The notes beneath the pieces are model-generated. The model searched no databases. It saw only the letters and a program-made list of their open reading frames with translations, and had not been told where the DNA came from. From Euprymna scolopes (lineage: Eukaryota; Mollusca; Cephalopoda; Sepiida; Sepiolidae): a stretch of DNA of 27,182 nucleotides. Of this stretch, positions 9,394 to 18,327 are shown piece after piece. The stretch spans positions 34,385,822 through 34,413,003 of the forward strand of contig CM044528.1 of assembly GCA_024364805.1 (NCBI GenBank). The letters are read 5' to 3'. How positions within the stretch are numbered: the stretch's first letter is position 1; the number at the start of each line of letters is the position of its first letter. Both the position numbers and the translations under genes were made by a program.

Positions 9394-9490
9394 CAAGCTT
9401 GCTTGCTTTGTTTGCTGGATCAACCACTGAATATATTTCTATCTTTAACTGAGAAATGCAATTATTTTGGGTGAATAGGAAAATATTTAT
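9394..9490 (+). repeat. Direct repeat, left copy
   Basis: The stretch around CTGGATCAACCACTGAATAT and GAGAAATGCAATTATTTTGG recurs with few changes at 10011-10107. The copies are about 617 bp apart in the same orientation and bracket a block of SINE-like units, which suggests a local duplication or insertion in a shared context. Confidence 0.7.
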
Positions 9491-9590
9491 TTATGGACTA
9501 TTATCTTCGTCTTCGTAGTTGTTTCACTACGTTTCGGCCAACTCATCCTCTGGCCTTCTTCAGTTGATTAACAGTTCGCAAATAAATACA
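9491..9590 (-). repeat. SINE body with hairpin module (type A)
   Basis: On the minus strand: CTGAAGAAGGCC (9563), GGCCGAAAC (9539), a CGTAGT...ACTACG hairpin (about 9532-9515), then a GAAGATAATAGTCC-like segment and an (AAAT)n-like end. This is the 3' body of the tRNA-headed SINE seen whole at 10155-10441. Confidence 0.65.
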
Positions 9591-9639
9591 CAATACACAA
9601 ATTACTCATTTCACAGGATTCCTTCACAAAAATAAGGGA

Positions 9640-9960
9640 AATATTTGTATAATATTTTACCATATTTGGACTACTGTTCTCATCTTGAGTGTCATTTTTC
9701 ACAACGTTTCGGTCTATGTAACCTCCGACCTTCTTCAGATGTGTCTTATCAAATTCAGGAATGTTTCTGTTGAATTCTTGGAATCTGAACTTAATTTCCA
9801 ACATGACCCCTAAGTTATCACAGACTAGATAGAGGTTCTAAGTAATTTGGTCAGTTTAATTCCGTGTGGGTGACCAAAAAATACAATTGTGAATTACTTA
9901 AGACCTCTATCCAGTCATAGCTGATTCGACGAGCACTTGCTACTCCGTAAAGTAAATAAA
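9640..9960 (-). repeat. SINE-like unit, type B module
   Basis: On the minus strand: a GAACATTCCTGAATTTGATAA-like segment, CTGAAGAAGGTC (9738), GACCGAAAC (9714-9706), then GACACTCAAGATGAGAACAG and TAGTCC. The right part (9830-9935) contains a second inverted pair, TAGAGGTTCTAAGTAATT and AATTACTTAAGACCTCTA. Open frames reading YIDRNVVKNDTQDENSS are translations of this repeat, not a protein. Confidence 0.6.
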
Positions 9961-10010
9961 GTCTTAAATAAGCAGAAGGTGTTACAGTAAGAAAGAAGAA
10001 CCAAAGCAAG

Positions 10011-10107
10011 AAAGCTTGATTGCTTTGTTTTCTGGATCAACCACTGAACATATTTCGGTCTTTAACCGAGAAATGCATTTATTTTGAATGAATAGGGAAA
10101 TATTTGT
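10011..10107 (+). repeat. Direct repeat, right copy
   Basis: Second copy of the 9394-9490 unit, same orientation, shared from CTTGATTGCTTTGTTTTCTG to GAATAGGGAAATATTTG. It immediately precedes the full tRNA-headed SINE. Confidence 0.7.
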
Positions 10108-10154
10108 ATCATATTATATTTTTGGCATATATATTTCTTTTATTGGAATCTTTT

Positions 10155-10441
10155 GGGGCCTGTGGCGCAGTGGATACAGGCATAGAATCTCTACGGTTCC
10201 AAATGAGCATTGTCTGAAGATAGCGGTTTCAATCCTACCCAAAGCAGGCCAGAGGATTAATCGACCAAAACCTGGTGAGACGACAACAACTATGAAAGAC
10301 AGTAATTACAGTTAAGAGACCCAGCATTCCTATCCCATTGTGATTAACCACCTGATGAAGGCCAGAGGAATAGTTAGCCGAAACGTCGTAAAACAACAAC
10401 TATGAAGATGAAGATAGCAGTCCGCAAATAAATAAATAAAT
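10155..10441 (+). repeat. tRNA-derived SINE, full-length-looking
   Basis: The head carries an A box TGGCGCAGTGGATACAGG (10162-10179) and a B box GCGGTTTCAATCC (10223-10235), the split pol III promoter of a tRNA-related SINE. The body contains CTGATGA (10352-10358), a GGC/GCC stem and GAAAC (10380-10384). The 3' end is (AAAT)n at about 10424-10441. The same head occurs inverted at 24560-24692. Head plus central module plus short tandem tail is the standard SINE layout. A link to the described cephalopod Ceph-SINE superfamily is possible but unverified. Confidence 0.8.
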
Positions 10442-10795
10442 GGGTATTTAGATTATTTGGACTACTGTTCTCATGTTGAGTGTCATTTTCCTATTTTGGT
10501 TGATGTAACCTCCAACCTTCTCCAGGTCTATCTTGTCAAACTCGGGAATGTTTCTGTCAAACTTGGAGAATCTGGCTGGAATTTCCAACGAAACCCTTTA
10601 TTTATTTCACAAGAGTAGCATGCTCTGGATAGAGGTCCGAAGTAATCTGCAACTATATTTTTCAGTCACCCACACTAAGGATTGAACTGATTTGAAAAAG
10701 GAACTTTTTGAAATAGCTGATTGGGCCTTGCTACTTTTGAGTAATAATCTGGTGTTTCTGAATTTTTGAGATGAGGATTGGTTATTCGTATTAAT
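10442..10795 (-). repeat. SINE-like unit, type B module, and flank
   Basis: On the minus strand: CTGGAGAAGGTTG (10525) pairing with CAACCAAAAT (about 10501-10492), followed by GACACTCAACATGAGAACAG and TAGTCC. The right flank (10600-10795) includes TCTGGATAGAGGTCC and a GTTTCTGAATTTTTGAGATG-like motif, both also present at 22230-22460. Confidence 0.55.
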
Positions 10796-10796
10796 A

Positions 10797-11130
10797 GGAT
10801 TCATCGGACTACTGTTTTCATCTGGAGTGTGATTTTCATGTTTTGGTTGATGTAACCTCCAACCTTCTTCAGGTGTATCTTGTCGAACTTGGGAATGTTT
10901 CTGTCGAACTTGAGAATTTAGACAATTGTAAATTACTCAGGACTTCTATCCAGTCATGGCTGGCGGAACAAGAGCACGCTACCCCTGTGAAGTAAATCAA
11001 GGGTTCCTCTTGAAATTCTGTCCAAATTCCAGAGTTCGATAAGATACACGTGAAGAAGGTCGGAGGTTACATCAACTGAAATGTTGTGAAAATTACACTC
11101 AAGATGAAAACAGTAGTCCGATGAATCCAA
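10797..11130. repeat. Inverted pair of type B units
   Basis: The left end reads GGATTCATCGGACTACTG and the right end CAGTAGTCCGATGAATCC, reverse complements delimiting about 330 bp. Hairpin modules lie at 10840-10872 (minus) and 11049-11081 (plus). Between them sits a GAACAAGAGCACGCTACCCC segment followed by TGAAGTAAATCAAGG, which recurs at about 22384-22440 in inverse orientation. The unit therefore looks like a fold-back of two SINE bodies. Confidence 0.65.
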
Positions 11131-11670
11131 AGAATATGAATAATCTGGTGATTGAACGAGTGTTTGCGATTGATGCTGGTATTCCTTAACGTGAGGTTTG
11201 TTGTATACTGCCAGGTGGCTCTACCAGTCAGTATGTCTTAACCAGCCAATCATATATTTTAAGGGAGAAGAACTAGGATGTACTCGTAGCTATTACATCA
11301 GTGGCTTATGACAAACTAGGTGGCAGCCTGGCATTGCCCAGTCGTGCAATATGCTTAAACATATTTAAATTTATGCAGTTTGTGTATGTATTATTATAGG
11401 ATCAATCCTCTATTAATTATTATATATTATGAGGAATAATTTGCCCAAGGGACTAATTTGCACAAAACAAAAAAGATAAATAATGATAATGTTATTCATC
11501 AAATTCAGTCTGTGTTTGTTTACAATATCGCAACAGCTGATATTTGAGCTTGACAATGAATGCCGTGGAAATGTCACTTCTGATTAAAGTTTAGTTTTAA
11601 AATATGCAAACAAAAATGATTTGCGGCGGTTTTAAACTCATTAATAAGAAAAAAATTAAAATTAGATGAT
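11131..11670. other. No gene seen
   Basis: AT-rich DNA of mixed composition. GGCAGCCTGGCATTGCCCAG at about 11322 faintly resembles the CCCGGCGTTGCCCGGG repeat head but has no matching tail. I can support nothing further. Confidence 0.4.
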
Positions 11671-11742
11671 AAAGTACCTCCGGGTTTGAACAGGGTATCA
11701 TTTGATCTGTAGTTGAACGCTCTATCACTAAGCTATATCTCT
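11671..11742 (-). repeat. tRNA-Cys-like pseudogene or SINE head
   Basis: The minus strand aligns over ~72 nt with animal tRNA-Cys: TATAGCTTAGTGATAGAGCG (D arm and A box), TTCAACTACAGATC (anticodon arm; the GCA anticodon position reads ACA) and TGTTCAAACCCGG (T arm and B box). Acceptor ends AGAGATA and GGTACTT do not pair, so it is not a functional tRNA. A tRNA-Cys pseudogene or the 5' head of a SINE fits equally well. Confidence 0.7.
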
Positions 11743-11769
11743 AGATTATAATAAATCGTCCCCCCCCCA

Positions 11770-12506
11770 TCCCCCGACAAAAAGAGGGTGGGCCTGTAAA
11801 GTCACCCTTGTCCGTTCGTCTGTTCATACTTTTACTCAATAACTATGCCTTGGAATTTTTTTAAATTTTGCACACACATTAAACATGATATGAGTTAAAA
11901 AGTAACAGAACGGATTTTCTGGGAAAATTCCAATTGCCCCCCTAGGGGTGCCTTTTGGGTTAAAATAGCTAAAATTGACACTTTTGTACTTATTTAAAAA
12001 AAAAATTGATGCCTTGGATTTTTATAAAACTTTCTGAAAAGTTGTAACTAACTGATTTCTATATAGTTTTGCTTGTCTATACTTCATGGTAACTCTTGGG
12101 TGTGCCCCAGGGGCTCTTTTAGGGCTATTAAAACACTCCAATTTTGGGACTATTTTACCATATTTGTCCAAAATTTTTGTGTATGACTATTTAGCAGTTT
12201 TGCGTGGTGCTGAAATCAAATTTAAACTTTTTAAGGGGACTTTTGGGGGCTTAATCGGGTGGGGTGGGGGTGGGGTAAATGATGGACTTAGTCATTTTTT
12301 TTTTGTTTGCATGGTGCAGAACTCAAATTTACATATGTTAAGGCCTAAAACTGCACCATTTGTTCATTTTCATCAGGATTTGACAGCACCTGGGGACATT
12401 TGGAACTTAATTGGGGAGGGAGGGGTCAATGTTGAACTTAATCTTTTTTTTTTTTATGCCTCGTTCACTGTGCACTCATGGGGACCATGCATGCTGCATT
12501 TGTTTA
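11770..12506 (+). repeat. Repeat U, copy 2
   Basis: Same order of landmarks as copy 1: CCCCGACAAAAAGAGGGTGG, CACCCTTGTCCGTTCGTCTG, CAGAACGGATTTTC, GGGACTATTTTACCATAT, TGCATGGTGCAGAACTC-like text, TTTTCATCAGGATTTGAC, and GGACCATGCATGCTGC at the end. A poly-C run (11761-11768) precedes it. A 141-codon frame (12086-12511) crosses the unit but is not conserved in the other copies. Confidence 0.75.
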
Positions 12507-12649
12507 AGTAGAAATGATTTGCTGAAATTTTATTATCTCCCTTGCCAGTGTAATGTAAAATATTCCCCTGTAAAAATTCTTTTTATCGATAAGAGAAGAA
12601 AGACTATTTTTAAGATTGGAATTTTTCGATTTTCGATACATATCGGATG

Positions 12650-12890
12650 AATTTCTGTACAAAACATACCTAAGGACACTACCAGACATATGAATTAGCT
12701 TTTTGTGAAATTTGAAAAGGGTAGGCTCAGCCGTTTTAGAACCTTTGAGGAATGAAACTAACACACACACATGCACTCTCACTCACACATACACCTGCAC
12801 TCATACACACACAGACTTTTATATCATATAGATATTTGTTGATATTGGATTTGAAGATGACTGTGTTGTATCGTTGGGGGAGAGGTTTGC
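12650..12890 (-). repeat. Composite repeat: RTE-like tail joined to LINE C terminus (copy 1)
   Basis: The plus strand reads TTTGTGAAATTTGAAAAGGG, TAGGCTCAGCCGTTTTAGAA, a CA-rich segment and ACTTTTATATCATATAGATA. It then runs straight into the reverse complement of a family B LINE C terminus (minus strand RYNTVIFKSNINKYL, about 12872-12828). The same junction recurs at 13313, so it predates the copying or duplication. Confidence 0.6.
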
Positions 12891-13061
12891 ATGATGTATA
12901 TGTGTGTCTTCCAGTGGTTGGATTGTCTGAGAGTGTATATACATTTATATATATATGTGTCGCGGTCATCTATATAACGTGTGTTTGTCTATAACCGTCT
13001 AACATTGTGATCATCTAATCTAGAGTTTGTTGTGTGTACATTTAAATACAGTTCATGATTT

Positions 13062-13195
13062 TTTTTTTTTTTTTTTTTACATGGAGGTCACCACTTATCA
13101 AGGCCCGGAAGCCACTCGGGGATAGTATCATAGTAATCATTAGTATTGGAGTTTTGATAAAGTGTCTTACTTAAGGGGGCGGTTCATTAGATTGG
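13062..13195 (-). mobile_element. LINE family B 3' tail fragment
   Basis: A T run at about 13061-13078 (poly-A on the minus strand) is followed by GGTCACCACTTATCAAGGCC and CCACTCGGGGATAG, the 3' UTR terminus shared with 8350-8410 and, inverted, with 25490-25522. No coding part remains. Confidence 0.65.
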
Positions 13196-13375
13196 ACAAG
13201 AATATGCATAAATACTGCCAGATATATAAATTAGCTTTGTGTGAAATTTGCAAAAGATAGGCTCAGCCGTTTTGGAACCTACGAGGAACTCACAGACCGT
13301 TATATAGTAGTAGAGATATTTATTGACATTGAGTTTGAAAATGGCTGTTGCATCGTTGAGCGAGGGGTATATATT
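13196..13375 (-). repeat. Composite repeat (copy 2)
   Basis: Repeats 12650-12890 in the same orientation, about 545 bp away: GCTTTGTGTGAAATTTGC, TAGGCTCAGCCGTTTTGGAA, CTACGAGGAACTCACAGACC, then the LINE C-terminal reverse complement beginning ATATTTATTGACATTGAG. The CA-rich segment is much shorter here. Confidence 0.6.
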
Positions 13376-14219
13376 ATATATATAAAATACCTTTACAAAT
13401 CATTCCCAGCAAATGACAGCGCCTTTTTTATTCCCGTGTGTTTTCCCCTTTATTGGAAAGCTGCAACGCTGATTCTAACTATTGCCATTCCTGATCCCCC
13501 CCCCTCTACTTGGAGCCATCATGATCTCAAAACCGTCTCTGTCCCTTTCTTGACAGCAACTGCCTCAATTAATTTCCGCATATCTAAAAAAAAAAAAAAA
13601 ACATCTTTATTTTTATATGGCATTTTTAGTATACATTATTAAGATAATAACCTGATCTTTTTACATGCCATTATTTCTAAGTTGTCAGCTAAATTGTGGT
13701 GATAACATTTTTAAGTTGCATTCCTAAATTAATGTAAATATTCTAAATATTTTGCTTATTCTAAAACATATTTCAGCTGACAAAACTTTTTGGCTTAAAT
13801 AATCATAATTGTCAACTAGCACACCTTTGGCATGGGACGAAACTACATTAAAATTTGCAGACTTTTTGAAGATTATAATACTATTCTATGGTTAAAATTT
13901 TATGACAATTGGTTAAAAAGAACCTATATTTTCAAACCAATAAAATATGCCCAAATTTGCCTACATTTGGTGTGTGTGTATATATATATATATATAGCGT
14001 CTTGCAGGCCAGCTGAAGTTTTGCTGCTTCGGTTGTCTCTCCTGTGGTCTTGCCATGCCACTAATATACATGCCTTGTTTAAGATGAAAAAAAATTTTCT
14101 TCATTTTGAAAGCTTGCATTAATAATCGATGAAGAAAAACCCATAAGACGTTTCCATTCAATCAAATGAAATTTATTGGCAAAAAATATCAAAATGCAAT
14201 GGAAAAAAGATAGAAGTTA
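13376..14219. other. No gene seen; A run and small inverted pair
   Basis: Contains a poly-A run (about 13587-13602) that may end an unrecognised retroposed unit. It also has TTGTCAGCT (13682-13690) with AGCTGACAA (13775-13783) as possible 9-bp inverted ends of a ~100-bp element, and a TA microsatellite at about 13980-13996. Confidence 0.35.
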
Positions 14220-14378
14220 TGAGGTGTCTTCAATAAATTTCCAGACATTTTTTATATGGGCACTTTTATTGATAGTACACACATGAAACTCTAGTCCCCT
14301 TCAAAGTAATCTCCTCCGGCTGCAATGAACTTGTACCATTCCAACAACTTTTGGAAGGACCCCATGGAAGTTTGAATC
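14220..14378 (-). mobile_element. Mariner 3' end, second family
   Basis: On the minus strand the transposase C terminus GSFQKLLEWYKFIAAGGDYF ends EGD with a stop at 14293-14291. WYKFIAAGGDYFEGD is typical of mariner (irritans-like) C termini. About 70 bp of 3' UTR follows, then the terminal GTCTGGAAATTTATTGAAGA sequence at 14256-14220, next to a TA. The rest of the element is absent; LINE 3' UTR sequence begins a few bases further on (about 14385). It is a different family from the mariners at 7.5 and 16.6 kb. Confidence 0.8.
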
Positions 14379-14384
14379 AAGTAA

Positions 14385-14548
14385 TTGATTTTTTTTTTAA
14401 ATTTTTTCTTTTTACTGCTTATTTACCCCAAGCAAGGCACAGTACCACTAAGTTGTAAGGGACTACTAATAGGGACCAGATTTGCCGGGATACTATGTAG
14501 GGAGTTGGGCAGCAAGATCTCTGTTCACATTACACTTGAACTTCATGC
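14385..14548 (-). mobile_element. LINE 3' UTR fragment (family A)
   Basis: A T-rich run and CCCCAAGCAAGGCACAGTAC, GGGACTACTAATAGGGACCA, GGGAGTTGGGCAGCAAGATC match the 3' ends at 2226-2400 and 15953-16100. Only ~160 bp is left, a severely 5'-truncated copy. Confidence 0.75.
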
Positions 14549-14768
14549 AATTGCTTTGTGGGTTTGAAGAAAGAACAACATGTATCTGGCTACCATAATG
14601 AAGAAAAACTTTTCTTTCTACCTTAGTGTACCCAGCATCAAGCAAAATTCCAAAAACAGAACTTTTTCACAAAGAGTTGTCGGTCGGTAAAACATATTGC
14701 TGCAGGACTGATTCCCTGCAGATAACATCTTAGTCGTTTTCAAAGATAATCAGAATGTACATTCATTG

Positions 14769-15022
14769 GTCTTCTGACAAAGGACAAATTCATTTCTATT
14801 CGTCTGTTCATTTGTTCGCACTTTTTTCAATAACCATGCCTGGGATATTTTTGAAATTTTGCGCAAACATTAGTCGTGGTGAAAATAAATTTTTACCAGA
14901 ATGGATTTTCTTGGATAACTCTGGTTGCTCCCCCCCCCTTCCCCTAGAGAGTACTTTAGGGGTAAAATTGTCCCAATATCGTTCACTCATGGAGGGGGAC
15001 CTCGCATGCTCGGCTTGTTCAT
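14769..15022 (+). repeat. Repeat U, short form (copy 3)
   Basis: Keeps the left end (CTTCTGACAAAGGACAAATT, ATTCGTCTGTTC, TTTTTTCAATAACCATGCCT) and the right end (CGTTCACTCATGGAGGGGGA, CATGCTCGGCTTGTTC) but lacks about 450 bp of the interior. It carries CATTAGTCGTGGTGAAAATA, shared only with 19441-19778, so these two define a separate subfamily. Confidence 0.65.
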
Positions 15023-15268
15023 AAAAAATGTCTACACAAAAGAAACTCGTTCAATCATATTTACTATCTTTATAACCACATATACAACTCTATGAAAACC
15101 ATTCAGATATATAATACTTATATTGATTCTGTCCATAATATTTGTATTCATTTCAGGTGTGTTCGACTGTTATTATATATTTATATCAATAATGCAGGCG
15201 AAGGCAGAAACAAACACAAAATATGGTCAGTTTGAATCAAGTATCGATTTTGTTTTTGTTTTTTTTTG

Positions 15269-15952
15269 TCTTTTGACAAAAGGAGGGTGGACCTGTAAAT
15301 TCACCCTTGTCCGTTCGTCCATGCGTACTTTTCTCAATAACTACGCCTTGGAATTTTTTTAAAGTTTGCACAAACATTAAACATGATAGGAGTAAAAATG
15401 TAACAGAACGGATTTTCCGAAGAAGCTCCGGTTACCCCCCCCCAGGGGGGGGGCCTTTCGAGTTAAAATGGTTAAACTTGACACTTTTGTGCTTATTAAA
15501 AAATATTGATGCCTTGGATTTTTATAAAACTTTCTGAAAAGTTGTAATTAACTGATTTCTATATAATTTTGTTTGTCTATACTTCATGATAACTTGGCTG
15601 TGCCCCAGGGGCTGTTTTATGGCTAATAAAAACACTCCATTTTTGGGACTATTTTACCATATTTGTCCAAAATTTTCTGTGTATGTCTATTTAGCAATTT
15701 TGCATGGTGCTGAACTCAAATTTAAACATTTTAAGGGGACTTGGTGGGGGTGGGGCAAATTATGGACTTGGTCATTTTTTTTTTTTTTTTGGTGCAGAAC
15801 TCAAATTTACACATGTTAAGGTCTATAACTGCACCGTTTTTCATTTTCACCAGGATTTGACATCCCATAGGGACTTTTGGGGCTAAATAGAGGGAGGGGG
15901 GGCAAATGCTGAACTTAGTCATTTTTTTATGTCTTGTTCACTATGCACTCAC
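15269..15952 (+). repeat. Repeat U, long form (copy 4), cut by LINE
   Basis: Same landmarks as copies 1 and 2, with a poly-C/poly-G run at about 15436-15452. It stops at TGCACTCAC, where the T-rich 3' end of a minus-strand LINE begins, so the LINE inserted into an existing repeat U. Confidence 0.75.
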
Positions 15953-16641
15953 TTTTTTTATTTGTTTATTCACCCCAAACACGGAACAGTACTAGTAAGT
16001 TGTAAGGGACTACTATTTGGGACCAGATTTGCCAGGATACTGTGTAGGGAGTTGGGCAGCGAGATGTTTGTTCACATTACACTTGCACTTTTGCATGTCA
16101 GAACAGTCAGGGCAGCAGGGGCCTGGGAGGGAATTCCAAAGTCTAGCAGTTAGAAGGAAGAAACTATTTGAGTAAATGGCATTACGGCTTCTGGAGATCT
16201 CTACAGTGCAGGGGTGGGATTTTGCTGCTTGTCTAGTTTATCGGTGGTATTTACGTCGAAGGGGTACTAATGCTTTGAGTTCGTCTGAGCACTTACTATT
16301 AAAGTAGTTGTAAGATAGACACAGGGATAACAAATTTCTGTAATGAGACAGGGGCTAGTTTTGCTGATAGTGTGGGACCTATTAGGTTGACGACCCTTTT
16401 TTTAATCCCATCTAACAGCGAGAAGCTAGTGGCAGATGCACCAGCCCAGATGTGATAACAATATTCTATGCATGGCCCAATAGTGGCTTCGTAGAGATAC
16501 AAAATACTCTCAGGTGTGAGTAGCCTTCTAGCATGGTAGAGAGAGAGCCCACTTTCCTTGTAGCAGTCTTGGTGATTACCTCAATGTATTTGTTTCAATT
16601 TATGTTGTTTATGAAGGCTAAGCGTAGGTGCTTGAAGGAAG
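15953..16641 (-). mobile_element. LINE 3' portion (family A), minus strand
   Basis: The minus strand gives LYEATIGPCIEYCYHIWAGA, then SLLDGIKKRVVNLIGPTLSA, homologous to the 2552-2848 copy (LYKATIRPCMEYCCHIWTGA). The C-terminal and 3' UTR text matches 2226-2555. The copy is truncated at its 5' side, at the TA where the mariner starts (16642-16643). It overlies the end of repeat U copy 4 and is itself flanked or interrupted by the mariner. Confidence 0.8.
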
Positions 16642-16643
16642 TA

Positions 16644-17543
16644 CGGGGTGGAATGATAAAATTGTTACCTAGAAAAGACAACATGATTCCATTTCCGTTG
16701 ATGGAAACTGTTTTTTTTTTTTTTGCAGACCATCTACTAGTTGGCCAGTTGTGTACAAATCCCTAGAGCGATAGGAGCCTTCTATCATGTCTGAAAGTGA
16801 TATGATGTTCAACGAGCGACATTGGTGATACGCCACTGTACAACTCATGCTCTCTACTGATCCAAGTTATGACAACAGGCCCATTGCCAGCACGCTCAAA
16901 ATGCATCACTGGATTACCATGAATAACTGGGATATGCCCAGGGTGATGAAAACAAAGCTTCCAGCCACGGTAATAGGTCTTTAGTGTGGTTTCAAGTGAG
17001 AGCCACATCATGCCTCCTCACATCTTCGAAGTCGGTTTGAAAGTCAACACCAAAGTGTATCTGGATGTGCTGAAGAGTGTGGTGATCCTCTAGTGCAATC
17101 AGGTGGGTAGTTGCTGGCAGACCCTGGATGTGGCAGCAGGACTTGGCGCTGGCCCATGTCCAAAGAGACCCAGGCTTGGCTTCAGAAGGAGACCTACAAC
17201 TTTGTACCCTTCTCTCACTGGCTTCCTCTCCTGCCTCGACCTGAACCTGCTGGAGTACTTGGTTTGGTCATATGTCAAGAACATCACCAACATGACCTCC
17301 CACAACACCAAAGCCAGCCTGATCATCACCATCCATGGAATATTTGTTGAGCTCTTGCCGGCGCTTGTGGAAAAGGCATGCACTCAGTTCCAGACCCATA
17401 TCAAGGCAGTGATAGAGGCTGAAGACGGCTACATTGAAAAGATGTTAGCTCTACTACCTGAATTGATTTTTTTCAGTAAAAGTTTTAAAATAAAACTGTA
17501 GTATTGTTTTCTTTAGGGCGACAAATTTATCATTTCTACTCTG
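16644..17543 (+). mobile_element. Mariner-like transposon with both termini, ~900 bp
   Basis: The left terminus CGGGGTGGAATGATAAAATT and the reverse complement of the right terminus (CAGAGTAGAAATGATAAATT) are similar inverted repeats of ~28 bp. TA dinucleotides flank both sides (16642-16643 and 17544-17545), the canonical Tc1/mariner target duplication. Transposase text includes FNERHWRYATVQLML-like sequence (about 16810-16850) and DLNLLEYLVWSYVKNITNMT, then GIFVELLPALVEKACTQF (17230-17400). At 900 bp it is some 400 bp shorter than usual, with broken frames, so it is non-autonomous. It is the inverted counterpart of the copy at 7546-8331. Confidence 0.85.
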
Positions 17544-17545
17544 TA

Positions 17546-17872
17546 CTTTCAGGTCGTGTATCATTGGCAATCAGTAGCAATCACTGGAAATCATTGGAAA
17601 TCAGTGATTGAAAAGTTTTGAGGGCCGTGACAACAGTTATCTCTCTCTTTGTTTTTTATAAATTTTGATTAAACATTAGTTCTTACGCAATGTTGTCCAG
17701 GGGTCATTATACATTTATTTGACAGAATTAATGTTTTTAACCAATTTTTCGATATTTGTTATCTGAAGTATTGAGCTTCAAAATGATAACGATCTCGTTA
17801 AAATCTGTCGCCTCTGTTTAAAGTTTTAGACAAACATACATTTAAACAAAGAGATGACATTTATATTATAGA
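17546..17872. other. No gene seen; short ATCA-type repeats
   Basis: A small cluster of CATTGGCAATCAGTAGCAAT and TCACTGGAAATCATTGGAAA units at about 17563-17610 looks like a short imperfect tandem array (~12-bp unit). Nothing else is supported. Confidence 0.4.
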
Positions 17873-18005
17873 CTAGTGTGGGTGCCCGGCGTTGCCTGGG
17901 TGTTTGTGGGTGTAGGGGGGGGGAGTTTTCATAGGAAGGTAGGCTCGAACCCGAAGCCTAGAGGTGAATATCCTGATAACTTACCGCAATGCTACAAGGG
18001 CAGCG
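17873..18005. repeat. CCCGGCGTTGCC head next to tRNA-like SINE head
   Basis: GACTAGTGTGGGTGCCCGGC followed by GTTGCCTGGGTGTTTG matches the head of the repeat at 6500. Immediately right, the minus strand carries TAGCATTGCGGTAAGTTATC (A-box-like, about 17995) and CGGGTTCGAGCCTACC (B box, about 17955), a tRNA-like SINE head in reverse orientation. Confidence 0.5.
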
Positions 18006-18081
18006 GAAGTGAGAATGTTTGAAATTAAATGATTAAAAAATTAAGTGAATGAGTTCACACATGTGCGTAGATTTAATGAGG

Positions 18082-18327
18082 TCAAACATCTTGCCATAGG
18101 AGAATGAAATCCTGCACTGAACTTTGGCTGCAAGCCAGTTTCTCCTTGATGTTGGGGGAAACCAGCTCCCCATAAAAAGGAGTGTCCAAATGAATAGCAA
18201 TTGTCTGATATGACGGGTTTTTCCTGTATTGATCAAAGCTCATTGCTTTTCTGGACGTCCCGGGCACGAGTGCCAAGGAGCTTACTTTTGCTACGGATTC
18301 AGTTTCGTTTATATACGGAAAAGCCAA
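18082..18327 (-). CDS. Unassigned ORF, possible gene relic
   Basis: The minus strand holds an 81-codon open stretch of mixed composition reading VSSLALVPGTSRKAMSFDQY, then NPSYQTIAIHLDTPFYGE and KLACSQSSVQDFILLWQDV before the stop. Unlike most open frames here it is not low complexity and its DNA is not repeated in the window. I recognise no family. There is no convincing start codon (the open stretch begins at a TTG) and no clear splice site. It may be an exon fragment, a transposon ORF relic or chance. Confidence 0.2.
   Translation of the reverse strand: MAFPYINETESVAKVSSLALVPGTSRKAMSFDQYRKNPSYQTIAIHLDTPFYGELVSPNIKEKLACSQSSVQDFILLWQDV

Noticed and set aside
10352-10384. Active hammerhead ribozyme at the CTGATGA...GAAAC of the full SINE
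   Set aside because: Stem II is separated from CTGATGA by an extra A, no UH cleavage site follows stem III, and stem I does not pair; only a resemblance is supported.
11671-11742. Functional tRNA-Cys gene
   Set aside because: Acceptor arms do not pair and the anticodon position reads ACA instead of GCA.
12086-12511. 141-codon open frame
   Set aside because: It lies in repeat U copy 2, is not open in the other copies, and includes G-rich and T-run segments.
12752-12820. CA-rich segment as an independent microsatellite
   Set aside because: It occupies the ACAGACAGAC-type position of the RTE-like tail, so it is better read as an expanded part of that repeat.
13682-13783. ~100-bp element with 9-bp inverted ends
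   Set aside because: Only nine paired bases and no target duplication; expected by chance at this scale.
17103-17383. Minus-strand 94-codon frame over the mariner
   Set aside because: Shadow of the plus-strand transposase, whose DLNLLEYLVWSYVKNITNMT motif fixes the coding strand.
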